Position numbers and translations under genes: made by a program
Shown here: piece after piece, positions 27,776 through 34,597 of the stretch
Layout of the letters: the number at the start of each line of letters is the position of its first letter
Position numbering within the stretch: position 1 is the stretch's first letter
The notes under the pieces: generated by a model
What the model was told of the DNA's origin: nothing
What the model saw: the letters and a program-made list of their open reading frames with translations, nothing else
The model's database searches: none
Virus record (IMG/VR): IMGVR_UViG_3300048836_001247
Coordinates: 1 to 34,597 of that record
DNA from: a virus
DNA: 34,597 bases
Strand: one strand, 5' to 3'

Positions 27776-27982
27776 ATGACGCCGACCGACATCACCCGCT
27801 GCGGCGACTGGGCCGGCTCCTGCGAGTACGGGCCGCATTGCCTGCGGACTGCGCCGATAGCCGAAGGGCAGGTAGCGCCGCATGGTGCGTTCAACGCGCA
27901 CCGGCTCGCGCTCGGGCTGAACGCTGATCGGTGCCTGCACCTGTTGCGGAACGAAACGACCTATTGCGAGGCAGAGGAATGA
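27776..27982 (+). CDS. Small Cys-rich early protein
   Basis: A 68-residue protein with Cys residues in RCGDWAGSCEYGPHC, DRCLHLL and TTYCEAEE, plus nearby His. The spacing suggests a small zinc-binding or disulfide-bonded fold. It starts one base after the previous stop and is ATGA-coupled to the next gene. Confidence 0.58.
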   Translation: MTPTDITRCGDWAGSCEYGPHCLRTAPIAEGQVAPHGAFNAHRLALGLNADRCLHLLRNETTYCEAEE

Positions 27983-28137
27983 AACCCGCTCTCACCTTCT
28001 CGGAGCGCAAGGCGCTGGCCGACGCTGCCGCCCGCCGACTGGCGCAGGAAGCCGAGCGCAAAGCGTGCGCCGAGGCACTGAGGAAGTGGCGAGCGCCGTT
28101 CGCGCTGACGAAGTGGATTGCGGAGCGGGTGCGGTAA
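27979..28137 (+). CDS. Small basic helical early protein
   Basis: A 52-residue protein, almost all helix: ALTFSERKALADAAARRLAQ then EALRKWRAPFALTKWIAERV. It has a GAGGA-like site and overlaps neighbours (ATGA before, TAATG after). Function unknown. Confidence 0.58.
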   Translation: MKPALTFSERKALADAAARRLAQEAERKACAEALRKWRAPFALTKWIAERVR

Positions 28138-28418
28138 TGCAATCGCCGAACAAGCGTGCGCCGACCATGGCCGAGCGCCGGCATATCGCCCGCGTGGCCG
28201 AGCTCGAGTGCGTCGTCTGCGACGAGCACGGCCCAAGTGAAGTGCATGAGCCGGAACAAGGCATGTGGCATATCGCGTTGCCGCTGTGCACGCCATGCCA
28301 TCGCGGGCCGGACGGCTGGCACGGCACCCGCCTGCGCTGGACGCTTCGCAAGATGACCGAGTTGAAGGCGATCAACAAGACGATCGGCCGGTTGATGGCT
28401 GAGAGGGAGAAAGCATGA
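28137..28418 (+). CDS. Zinc/HNH-like nuclease, Ref-type candidate
   Basis: A 93-residue protein starting at the ATG that overlaps the upstream stop (TAATG). It has VAELECVVCDEHGPSEVHEP and IALPLCTPCHRGPDGWHG, which give two CxxC pairs and an His-rich end like phage Ref/HNH zinc nucleases. It directly precedes the ERF annealing gene, and Ref-like nucleases assist recombination. The family call is tentative; a non-catalytic zinc protein is possible. Confidence 0.55.
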   Translation: MQSPNKRAPTMAERRHIARVAELECVVCDEHGPSEVHEPEQGMWHIALPLCTPCHRGPDGWHGTRLRWTLRKMTELKAINKTIGRLMAEREKA

Positions 28419-29158
28419 ACGCAGTCACGAAACTGCCGGCGCAGGAGTTGGCGCCGGTCCAAGACCAACAAGCGGCGCTGCTGCAAGTCATCGCCCGCGC
28501 CGCTGCCGATCCGCAAGTCGACATCGACAAGATGGAGCGCCTGTTGGCGATGCAGGAGCGCGTCATGCAGCGCAACGCCGAGGCTGCCTTCAACGAGGCG
28601 ATGCGGGCTGCTCAAGGCGACATGCGCCAAGTGGCGACCGACGCGAACAACCCGCAGACCCGCAGCCGGTATGCCACCTATGCGGCGATCGACGCTGCCC
28701 TGCGCCCTGTCTACACGCAGCACGGCTTCTCGATCAGCTTCGGCACCGGAGACGCGCCAGAGGGCTACGTGCGCGTCGTGGCTTACGTCTCACACGTCGG
28801 CGGGCACACGCGCCAGTACAAGGCCGACATGCCTGCCGATGGCAAGGGCGCGAAAGGCGGCGACGTGATGACCAAGACGCACGCCTTCGGCGCCGGCACG
28901 TCCTACGGCATGCGCTACCTGCTGAAGATGATCTTCAACGTAGCGATCGGCGAATACGACCTCGATGGCAACGATCCGGCGCCGAGCTGGGAAGTCCCTG
29001 CCAAGCTACTTGAGGATGCCCGTAGCGCCGCAGGGAAAGGCACCGGAGAGTACCGGGCGTTCTTCTCGATGCTCACGAGGGACCAGCGGAACGCATTGCT
29101 GCCCGAGCATGAGTCGCTGAAAGCCGCTGCCGCCGCCGCCGATGGTGACCGGAAGTGA
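28415..29158 (+). CDS. erf: ERF-family single-strand annealing protein
   Basis: A 247-residue protein, ATGA-coupled. Motifs of ERF are clear: MQRNAEAAFNEAMRAAQGDM, then SRYATYAAIDAALRPVYTQH, GFSISFGTGD and THAFGAGTSYGMRYLLKMIF. It coats single strands and anneals homologous ends, working with the exonuclease encoded next. The order ERF-exonuclease-SSB is a complete phage recombination module. Confidence 0.92.
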   Translation: MNAVTKLPAQELAPVQDQQAALLQVIARAAADPQVDIDKMERLLAMQERVMQRNAEAAFNEAMRAAQGDMRQVATDANNPQTRSRYATYAAIDAALRPVYTQHGFSISFGTGDAPEGYVRVVAYVSHVGGHTRQYKADMPADGKGAKGGDVMTKTHAFGAGTSYGMRYLLKMIFNVAIGEYDLDGNDPAPSWEVPAKLLEDARSAAGKGTGEYRAFFSMLTRDQRNALLPEHESLKAAAAAADGDRK

Positions 29159-29814
29159 CGCGCCAGCACCTGCCCGATGGCTCGCTCAATCCCGAGTGGA
29201 TCGTCGTCAGGCGCGGATGCCTGGGCGCTTCCAGCATCGCCGACATCCTCAAGTCCGGAAAGAAGAAGGGCGAGCCGTCACAGACCCGGATCAGCCTCGC
29301 CCGCAAGCTCGCCGCCGAGCGGTGGGCCTCGATGGCGATGGACAACGTGAACCCGGAGAACGAGGACATTGCGCGCGGCAACAGGAACGAGCCGCTTGCG
29401 CTTTCCGAGTACGAAGTCATGCGCGGCTGCCTGCTTGATCCCGCTGCATGGGTCGAGCACCCGACGATCTTCGGCACCGGCGCGACTCCCGATTCGTTCG
29501 CCGATCACGACGGCCTGGTGCAGGTGAAGTCGCCTCGCCCGATGAAGATGGTTTCGATCATCTGCGATGGGAAAATCCCTGCCGAGTACATCGACCAGCT
29601 CGATTGGGAGCTCGCCGTAACCGGGCGCGAGTGGAATGACTTCGTTCTCTACAACCCGGAAATGCCGCAGGGGAAACACATCTGGATCAGGCGCCGGCAC
29701 CGGGACGAAGAGCGCATCGCGTTCCTCGAGGCCGAAGCGCGCAAGTTCATGGAGGAGGTCGAGGCGTATTTCGACTTTCTGTGCAACCTTGAATTCAACA
29801 CGGAAACCGCATGA
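29155..29814 (+). CDS. YqaJ/lambda-exonuclease-family protein with Glu-to-Gln change in the ExK motif
   Basis: A 219-residue protein with a GTG start overlapping the ERF stop (GTGA). Family motifs: [39 protein letters not shown], then [20 protein letters not shown] and [19 protein letters not shown]. The family normally has E-x-K in the third of these; here the codon is CAG, giving Q-V-K. This removes a metal ligand if the alignment is right. It should resect dsDNA ends for ERF. Whether it is fully active is open. Confidence 0.85.
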   Translation: MTRQHLPDGSLNPEWIVVRRGCLGASSIADILKSGKKKGEPSQTRISLARKLAAERWASMAMDNVNPENEDIARGNRNEPLALSEYEVMRGCLLDPAAWVEHPTIFGTGATPDSFADHDGLVQVKSPRPMKMVSIICDGKIPAEYIDQLDWELAVTGREWNDFVLYNPEMPQGKHIWIRRRHRDEERIAFLEAEARKFMEEVEAYFDFLCNLEFNTETA

Positions 29815-30215
29815 GCAACGACCTGAACCTATGCCAGTTCATCGGCCGCCTCGGCCGTGACCCGGAAACGAAGTACCTGCCGAGCGGCGATGCCGTTACG
29901 AACTTCTCGCTTGCCGTTGGTTGGAAGGGCAAGGAGAAGGAAGGCACCGAATGGGTTAGGTGCAATGCCTTCGGGAAGGTGGCCGAGATCGCCGGCAAGT
30001 ACCTGGCGAAAGGCAAGCAGTGCTACATCGCCGGCCGCATGAGCACGCGCGAATGGACGGACAAGGACGGCCAGAAGCGGTACACGACCGAGATCAATGT
30101 CGACCGGCTGCAGTTGCTCGGCAGCAAGGATGATGGCGAGCGCAACGAGCAGCCGAGACAGGCGCCGGCCAAACCGAAGCCCGCGCCGAGCTTCGACGAC
30201 GACATCCCCTGGTGA
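29811..30215 (+). CDS. ssb: Single-stranded DNA-binding protein
   Basis: A 134-residue SSB. The OB fold spans residues of about 6-105: [60 protein letters not shown] and [20 protein letters not shown]. After a Pro-rich linker it ends DDDIPW, close to the bacterial partner-binding tip. ATGA-coupled to the exonuclease. Confidence 0.95.
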   Translation: MSNDLNLCQFIGRLGRDPETKYLPSGDAVTNFSLAVGWKGKEKEGTEWVRCNAFGKVAEIAGKYLAKGKQCYIAGRMSTREWTDKDGQKRYTTEINVDRLQLLGSKDDGERNEQPRQAPAKPKPAPSFDDDIPW

Positions 30216-30338
30216 ACCATTTCCGCCCCGCGTGCCGAGTCGGGCTCGGCGATGGCAACACACGGCGTCCGCTGTTCGCCGTGCATCTGGGGACCGCAGG
30301 AATCAGCCTGCCGGGGCGACCCTATAACGAGGACAACG
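30216..30338 (+). other. Intergenic segment with two strong hairpins
   Basis: GCCGAG/CTCGGC with a 5-base loop at 30234-30250, and CACGGCG/CGCCGTG with a 9-base loop at 30261-30283. Neither has a T-tract. This is one of the few gaps over 100 bases in the rightward operon, so it may be an mRNA processing or regulatory element. An in-frame GTG start at 30212 leads only to a shadow of the next gene. Confidence 0.5.
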
Positions 30339-30545
30339 ATGCAAGAGACCATCACCTGGACCCCCGTCACCGAGCGCCTGCCCGACGACGACACGAGCGT
30401 ATTGCTCCAACTCAGCGACGGCGAAGTCACGACCGGCTGGCACGAGGGGCGCCGCTGGATGGACGTGACCGGCTACCCGGTATTCGACGTGTCGCACTGG
30501 GCGCCGATGCCCGTTGGCGTGCAGGCGCAGGAGGCGGCACGGTGA
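30339..30545 (+). CDS. DUF551-like protein
   Basis: A 68-residue protein; ATG at 30339 with a GAGGA site. It has the DUF551 pattern: ITWTPVTERLPDDDTSVLLQ, then GEVTTGWHEGRRWMDVTGYP and DVSHWAPMP. These small domains are frequent in phage accessory regions. Activity unknown. Confidence 0.78.
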   Translation: MQETITWTPVTERLPDDDTSVLLQLSDGEVTTGWHEGRRWMDVTGYPVFDVSHWAPMPVGVQAQEAAR

Positions 30546-30733
30546 GCGTAATGACCAGCACAACAACGATGATTCGCCGACTCGAAGGAATGCTCGGCAC
30601 ACGCGACCTCTCCGATTGGGAGCAGGGATTCGTCGAGACGCTCGTTGCCAAGCTCGAAGCCGGCGAAGTGACGCAGCTCACCGAGCGCCAGGTCGAAACG
30701 CTGGAACGACTTCACGGGAAGCATTTCGCATGA
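30542..30733 (+). CDS. Small helical accessory protein
   Basis: A 63-residue protein with a GTG start (GTGA overlap). Helical: TTTMIRRLEGMLGTRDLSDW then FVETLVAKLEAGEVTQLTER and a VETLERLHGKHFA end. The motif 'L-s-x-W-E-x-x-F' followed by 'L-T-x-x-Q' is common to small phage proteins. Function unknown. Confidence 0.6.
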   Translation: MSVMTSTTTMIRRLEGMLGTRDLSDWEQGFVETLVAKLEAGEVTQLTERQVETLERLHGKHFA

Positions 30734-31287
30734 TCGACTACAAAGCACTTGCCGAGCGGATCAAGAAGATCGCAGACGGATATGAAACATCGTCTATCGC
30801 TGATGGATTGCGCGGGGAGATCGCCGACCTGCGTGCCGTCGTCACGATGCTGGAAGAGAGGGCGGATCAGGAACCTGTTGCCCACATGATGCCGAGCGAC
30901 CTTGAGCGTTTCGCTGAGAGCGAGACGTTCGCGCAGGCGTTCTCGGTTGCAGTGAGCAATCCGGAAGAACGAAGCATTCCGCTCTACACGCACCCCGCGC
31001 CGCAACCGCAGCCCGTTCGGCGCTCTCTACAACAACTGTGCGATGCGCTGCCCGAAGGCGTGATGTGGGGCGACCCACTGACACCGGATGTGCTCTCGGC
31101 CGCTGTCGACGCGCTGAGTGCTGCCGTGCCGCAACCGCAGCGCGAGCCGACCGAGGCGCAGATCGAGGCGGCAACTGACGCATGGCAGGCCCACTGTGGG
31201 CTGCTTCTTCTCAGCCGCGAGGGCGCACGCGATGAAGTGCTGATCGTGCTTCGTGCCGCACTCGCGGCGAAGGAGCAGCCGAAATGA
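30730..31287 (+). CDS. Accessory protein with EPVAHM / IPLYTHPAP phage motif
   Basis: A 185-residue protein, ATGA-coupled. An N-terminal coiled coil (ALAERIKKIADGY to AVVTMLEERAD) leads into QEPVAHMMPSDLERF and SIPLYTHPAPQPQP, a recurring element in phage accessory proteins. The C-terminus is helical (IEAATDAWQAHCGLLLL). Role unknown. Confidence 0.6.
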   Translation: MIDYKALAERIKKIADGYETSSIADGLRGEIADLRAVVTMLEERADQEPVAHMMPSDLERFAESETFAQAFSVAVSNPEERSIPLYTHPAPQPQPVRRSLQQLCDALPEGVMWGDPLTPDVLSAAVDALSAAVPQPQREPTEAQIEAATDAWQAHCGLLLLSREGARDEVLIVLRAALAAKEQPK

Positions 31288-31883
31288 CCGAAGCCGAACG
31301 AGAGATTCGCGAGGCGCTGGCAGCAGGGCCGACGCGCAAACCAATTCCGAGTTGCGCAGGGTATGAAGCGGACTCCGAAGGTTATATCTGGTCTGTCGCT
31401 TCGAATTGGCGCGGCATTGGATCGCGGAGGATCAGTGCATTTGCAGACAAGGGGTATTTGCGGGTCCGCATTACAAGTGCAGGAAAGCGGCAGAAAAGGC
31501 CGGTCCATCAGCTCGTTTGCGAGGCATTCCACGGAGAGCGGCCGGATGGCAAAGAAGTTCGACACATCGACGGCAATCCATTGAACAACAAGCCGACAAA
31601 TCTAGCGTGGGGCACTCGATCCGAGAACGCCAAAGATAGACAACTGCACGGCACAGAAAAGGCCACGCAGAACGGACTGCGTGGCGCGTTATCAACTAGA
31701 GAGAAGTTCGCGCACCTCGCCCGAGTAGCAATCTGTCCTGTATGCGAGAACGAATTCAGAACGCGAGCGTGGAAGATAGCAGCGGCCGTGCGTCGCTCAA
31801 GGCTCTTAACGTGCTCAACGGGGTGCGCCCGTAGGGCGGGAGCCGCCGCATCAAACGAGAAAAGGGCCGGCCATGCCAATTGA
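31284..31883 (+). CDS. HNH endonuclease with NUMOD4-like region
   Basis: A 199-residue protein. The first 20 residues (MTEAEREIREALAAGPTRKP) resemble the start of the next gene. The region after is NUMOD4-like (GYEADSEGYIWSVASNWRGI), and the HNH is RPVHQLVCEAFHGERPDGKE with RHIDGNPLNNKPTNLAWGTR and SENAKDRQLHG. The C-terminus has CPVCENEF and a CSTGC motif, perhaps zinc-binding. Its base composition is lower in GC than its neighbours. It looks like a mobile nuclease inserted next to, and partly using, a resident gene start. Confidence 0.82.
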   Translation: MTEAEREIREALAAGPTRKPIPSCAGYEADSEGYIWSVASNWRGIGSRRISAFADKGYLRVRITSAGKRQKRPVHQLVCEAFHGERPDGKEVRHIDGNPLNNKPTNLAWGTRSENAKDRQLHGTEKATQNGLRGALSTREKFAHLARVAICPVCENEFRTRAWKIAAAVRRSRLLTCSTGCARRAGAAASNEKRAGHAN

Positions 31884-32469
31884 TGAAATCATTGCCACGA
31901 TTCGTCGCGCATTATCTGCCGGGCCGACGCCGGGTCCGTGGACCGTGATGCCAGCCAATGCCGGCGAGCAATGTGTGGCACGTATAAACGCGTGGGAGGC
32001 AGTTCCGCCGAACGGCGTCGAGCTTTCCCACGACAGCCTAGACGCCGCTTTCATCGCCGCCTGCAACCCCGCCGCTATTGCCGCCCTGCTCGCCGACCGC
32101 GACGAGCGCGAGGCGAAGCTGCTCAACAGCGCGAACTACTGGAAGGCAGAGCATGTCGCCGCGAACGCCGAAATCGACCGCCTCACCCGCGAGCGCGACG
32201 AGGCACGGGCAGAGCGCGACACGCTCATCGACTCCGTATTGCACGCGCTGGACCGCGCGGGCGTGTCAGACGTGGCCGATCCCGGCGACGCGATCGACCT
32301 GCTCGCCGCCGATGCGAAGCGATACGGCTTCATCCTCAATTGCGAGTTCATCGCGGCGAGAAAGTACCTGCCGAATCTCGACGAACATGAGTTCAAGACG
32401 AAGCGGATCGCCCACCACGACGCGCAGATCGAGCAGGAGCGCAGCGAGCAGGCGAAGGAACAAGCATGA
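31873..32469 (+). CDS. Accessory phage protein with AGPTPGPW N-terminal motif
   Basis: A 198-residue protein overlapping the HNH gene by 11 bases. It starts MPIDEIIATIRRALSAGPTP then GPWTVMPANAGEQ. It contains SLDAAFIAACNPAAIAALLA, a long coiled coil (AEIDRLTRERDEARAERDTL) and ALDRAGVSDVADPGDAIDLL. The 'TPGPW...DA.FIA...P..I..LL' pattern is widespread in phage accessory proteins; function not known. Confidence 0.68.
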   Translation: MPIDEIIATIRRALSAGPTPGPWTVMPANAGEQCVARINAWEAVPPNGVELSHDSLDAAFIAACNPAAIAALLADRDEREAKLLNSANYWKAEHVAANAEIDRLTRERDEARAERDTLIDSVLHALDRAGVSDVADPGDAIDLLAADAKRYGFILNCEFIAARKYLPNLDEHEFKTKRIAHHDAQIEQERSEQAKEQA

Positions 32470-32654
32470 GCGACCAGACGAAAGGCAATCTCCCGAACGG
32501 CTGCATGTGCGATCCGCGCGACTGGTATCCGCTCGATGCTCCTGTGCCGGACGTATGCGCGGACTTTGCCGCCTGCGAGGGCCGCGACGATTGCGCCACA
32601 TGCAGCCACGAGTACGAATGCCATCAGCAGGCGAAGGACGCGGAGGAATCGTGA
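32466..32654 (+). CDS. Small Cys-rich phage protein
   Basis: A 62-residue protein with seven Cys residues in CMCDPRDWYPLD, DVCADFAACEGRDDCATC and HEYECHQQ. The spacing suggests two small zinc or disulfide knots. ATGA-coupled. Function unknown. Confidence 0.6.
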   Translation: MSDQTKGNLPNGCMCDPRDWYPLDAPVPDVCADFAACEGRDDCATCSHEYECHQQAKDAEES

Positions 32655-32866
32655 GCGACACGCAGAAGCTAGCGAAGCTGTACGACGCACTCAAGCGGAT
32701 TGCCACCTACGACAGTCCGGAGAAGCTGCGCCGGAACGCATGGCGCGACTACGGATTGGGCACTGACGAGGCGATCGAGTACGCCTACGAGAACGTGCGC
32801 GCCGAGGCTAAGGCGGCGATTCGTGGGATGCGCCGGCCGGTGGCGAAGGACGCGGAGGCGCGGTGA
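32651..32866 (+). CDS. Small helical accessory protein
   Basis: A 71-residue protein, GTG start (GTGA). Helical: TQKLAKLYDALKRIATYDSP, EKLRRNAWRDYGLGTDEAIE and ENVRAEAKAAIRGMRRP. No known family. Confidence 0.58.
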   Translation: MSDTQKLAKLYDALKRIATYDSPEKLRRNAWRDYGLGTDEAIEYAYENVRAEAKAAIRGMRRPVAKDAEAR

Positions 32867-33201
32867 TGGAGAAATACCGGCCGAGCAACGGCAGCGAAGG
32901 CGAATGCTTCTTCGAGTCCTGGTGCCGTCAGTGCGCGCGCGATCGTTCGATGCGCGAAGGCGAGCCGATCGAGGAATGCGACGACGACGAGCTGTGCGAC
33001 ATCATCGCGCGTTCTTATCGCGGCGACGTAGACGAGTGGGTTTACGGGCCCGATGGCGAGCCGATGTGCACGGCGTTCGTGCCGGCAGGGCAGCCGATCC
33101 CGCCGCCGAAGGACGACCGCACACCCGATATGTTCGGGGACGTGGAGTTGAACGACGCCATCGACGAAGCGGTCAGGAAGTACGCGGAGGCGCGCGGCTG
33201 A
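32866..33201 (+). CDS. Conserved phage protein (SNGSEGECF motif)
   Basis: A 111-residue protein. The ATG at 32866 (TGATG) is preferred to the GTG one codon before, because GGAGG is 7 bases away. The N-terminal PSNGSEGECFFESWCRQCAR is a recurring phage motif with Cys residues that could bind metal. The middle is acidic (IEECDDDELCDIIAR) and the end helical. Function unknown. Confidence 0.65.
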   Translation: MEKYRPSNGSEGECFFESWCRQCARDRSMREGEPIEECDDDELCDIIARSYRGDVDEWVYGPDGEPMCTAFVPAGQPIPPPKDDRTPDMFGDVELNDAIDEAVRKYAEARG

Positions 33202-33581
33202 TGCTGCCCGACACGCTCAATCTGGCCGGCGCGGCTGCTCTGCTGCATCAGCACGAGCACACGGTCGAGGATTGGGCTCGGCGGCGTATGATCCCCGCGC
33301 ACAAGGTCGGCCGTCGCTGGCTGTTCCTGCGCACCGAACTGATAGCGTGGATCGCCGAACAGCCGGCGACGAAGGAAGCACGATGCTCTACAAACGCGGC
33401 CGTGTCTGGTGGGTCAAGCTATCCGTCGCTGGACAGAAGCCGGTTAGAGAGTCTGCTCGCACAACCGACCGGCAAGCCGCACAGGAATACCACGACACCC
33501 GCGCGGCGCAGCTCTGGCGCGAGCACCAGCTCGGCGAACGTCCGAGAGTTGCATTCTCGTCGGCCGCTGCCGATTGGGTGA
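33201..33581 (+). CDS. Excisionase-like HTH protein overlapping the integrase
   Basis: A 126-residue protein. The ATG overlaps the upstream stop (TGATG). The HTH_17/AlpA-type domain is LNLAGAAALLHQHEHTVEDW then RRRMIPAHKVGRRWLFLRTE and LIAWIAEQPA. The frame stays open for 66 more residues (from CSTNAAVSGGSS onward), 199 bases of which are also the start of the integrase in another frame. It probably binds the att arms and directs excision. The tail may be functional or just tolerated. Confidence 0.7.
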   Translation: MLPDTLNLAGAAALLHQHEHTVEDWARRRMIPAHKVGRRWLFLRTELIAWIAEQPATKEARCSTNAAVSGGSSYPSLDRSRLESLLAQPTGKPHRNTTTPARRSSGASTSSANVRELHSRRPLPIG

Positions 33582-34597
33582 CGACGCACGCCAGCCGCAA
33601 GAAGTCGTTCGACGACGACCGGCTGCGCCTGGCGCAGATGCTGCCGATGATCCCCGAATGCGGGATCGAGGAAATCACGACCGCCTTCATGACGCGCCTG
33701 CGCGATCGGCTGCTCGAGCGCCAGGTGCGCGCCGGCAAGAATGCGAAGGGCGAGCAGCTCTATCGGCCGATCGCGCCGTCCAGCGTCAACAAGTACCTCG
33801 CGATCCTCTCGGCCATCCTGCACCACGCGCACAAGCGCGAATGGCTCGAGGCCGTGCCGCACGTGCCGATGTTCCCGCCCGGGCCGAAGCGTCGCCTGCC
33901 GATGCTCTCGGCCGGCGACGTTGCGAGGATCCTCGCCGAGCTCCCGCCGCACCTGTTGCCGATGGCGCGCTTCGCACTGGCGACCGGACAGCGTCAGTCG
34001 AATGTGCGCCTGCTGCGGTGGGAGAACGTCAACCTCGCGCGTCGCGTGGCGATCGTCTGGGCCGACGAGGCGAAGGCCGGCGACGAGATCCCGATTCCGC
34101 TGGGCGACGAAGCGATCGCGATCCTGCAGGCACAGATGGGGGCACACCCCGAGTTCGTGTTCACCTATCCGCAGCCGAAGAAGAACGGCCTGTTCGAACA
34201 CCGGCCGATCGCCGGCAAGCTCACGAACACGGCATGGGTGAAGGCGAGAAAGCGCGCCGGATTCCCGACGCTGCGCTGGCACGACTTCCGGCACATCTGG
34301 GCGACCTGGCACGCGGCCAGCGGCACGCCGGCGCAGATCCTGCAGGCGATGGGCGGCTGGAGCGACCGGCGTATGGTCGACCGCTACACGCACCTGGCCG
34401 CGCAACATCTGCTCGAGCACGCGAACGCCCTCGTGATTCCGAAGGCACAACCACGGGCACAGTCGGGAGTGAAAGCGACGCGAGAATCAGCCGTGGAAAC
34501 GTCGCAAGGTGCTGATTCTTCGGATGAAAATCTTGGGGTGGGCGATGGGATTCGAACCCACGACAACCGGAATCACAATCCGGGACTCTACCCCTGA
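33383..34597 (+). CDS. int: Tyrosine-family phage integrase
   Basis: A 404-residue tyrosine recombinase; the ATG at 33383 is preferred, since the upstream in-frame extension only shadows the HTH gene. N-terminal arm-type and core-binding regions span residues of about 1-180. The catalytic set is Arg204 (TGQRQSN), Lys231 (DEAKAGD), His300 and Arg303 (HDFRH), Trp326 (GGWSDRR) and Tyr335 (DRYTHL). The last 20 or so residues (from GVGDGIRTHDNRN) are encoded inside tRNA-His, so the real end after excision may differ. It recombines phage and host sites at the tRNA. Confidence 0.94.
   Translation: MLYKRGRVWWVKLSVAGQKPVRESARTTDRQAAQEYHDTRAAQLWREHQLGERPRVAFSSAAADWVTTHASRKKSFDDDRLRLAQMLPMIPECGIEEITTAFMTRLRDRLLERQVRAGKNAKGEQLYRPIAPSSVNKYLAILSAILHHAHKREWLEAVPHVPMFPPGPKRRLPMLSAGDVARILAELPPHLLPMARFALATGQRQSNVRLLRWENVNLARRVAIVWADEAKAGDEIPIPLGDEAIAILQAQMGAHPEFVFTYPQPKKNGLFEHRPIAGKLTNTAWVKARKRAGFPTLRWHDFRHIWATWHAASGTPAQILQAMGGWSDRRMVDRYTHLAAQHLLEHANALVIPKAQPRAQSGVKATRESAVETSQGADSSDENLGVGDGIRTHDNRNHNPGLYP
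34534..34597 (-). tRNA. tRNA-His (GTG), 5' end outside window; integration site
   Basis: On the minus strand the 3' end is CCCACCCCA with encoded CCA (34536-34534). A T-arm with TTCGAAT precedes it, then the anticodon stem CCGGA/TCCGG with loop TTGTGAT; the anticodon GTG is 34576-34574. The D-arm end (CAGGGGTAGAG) is at the window edge, so about 11 bases at the 5' end are missing. The integrase stop lies within it. The 3' half is the likely attachment core. Confidence 0.92.

Noticed and set aside
30212-30541. A GTG start coupled to the SSB stop, leading into a long frame
   Set aside because: After about 40 codons it only reads the DUF551 gene in a wrong frame with Arg/His-rich output.
1-34597. 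Diversity-generating retroelement, as in some temperate podoviruses
   Set aside because: No reverse transcriptase gene and no template/variable repeat pair with adenine-specific differences were seen.
1-34597. CRISPR array
   Set aside because: The only regular repeats are protein-coding (66-bp units, hexamers) or the 11-bp iterons; no spacer-repeat structure.

Overview
The window is most of a temperate, podovirus-like prophage, cut at both ends. It starts inside a virion gene and stops inside a host tRNA-His gene that overlaps the end of the integrase. GC content is high throughout, and Shine-Dalgarno sites with ATGA, GTGA or TGATG gene overlaps are nearly universal. The gene set combines a P22-like portal, an SU10/DUF5309-type capsid, ERF, a YqaJ exonuclease, an SSB and a lambda P-like loader. 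Together these suggest a beta- or gammaproteobacterial host, most likely Burkholderiales. That host call rests on style and GC, not on a database match.

The map is lambda-like. The switch is at about 25.9-26.9 kb: a Cro-like HTH gene on the minus strand diverges from a repressor on the plus strand. Five copies of a TACCG-N4-CGGTA operator sit over a leftward promoter (Cro side) and a rightward early promoter (integrase side). In both promoters an operator fills most of the 17-bp spacer between -35 and -10.

Leftward from the switch (minus strand, about 25.9 down to 18.1 kb) come Cro, HNH genes, several very small genes, two ParB-like proteins, a DUF1376 initiator-like protein with iteron-like repeats inside it, a P-like helicase loader, a RusA resolvase, a DUF3310 protein and a possible Q-type antiterminator. 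A strong terminator follows the Q-like gene. The late operon then runs from 18.0 kb to 1: small and large terminase, portal, small virion proteins, a 765-residue appendage protein with ten 22-24-residue repeats, scaffold and major capsid. Next is a four-gene glycan cassette: TPR glycosyltransferase, methyltransferase, polysaccharide pyruvyl transferase and GT-A glycosyltransferase. After it come tail appendage genes, one with a polysaccharide-lyase-like domain, and then adaptor and tail proteins. No lysis genes are visible; they probably lie beyond position 1.

Rightward from the switch (plus strand, 26.9-34.6 kb) is the early recombination and accessory operon: small genes of unknown function, a zinc/HNH-like protein, ERF annealing protein, YqaJ exonuclease and SSB. 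A second run of small accessory genes follows, including an HNH gene that appears to have captured a neighbour's N-terminus. The operon ends with an excisionase-like HTH gene that overlaps the integrase by 199 bases. The integrase reads into the 3' part of tRNA-His, which marks the attachment site.

The points most worth following up are the glycan cassette inside the late operon, the five-operator switch with a repressor lacking an autocleavage domain, two hairpin terminators abutting ribosome binding sites in the late operon, and the iteron array in the DUF1376 gene.
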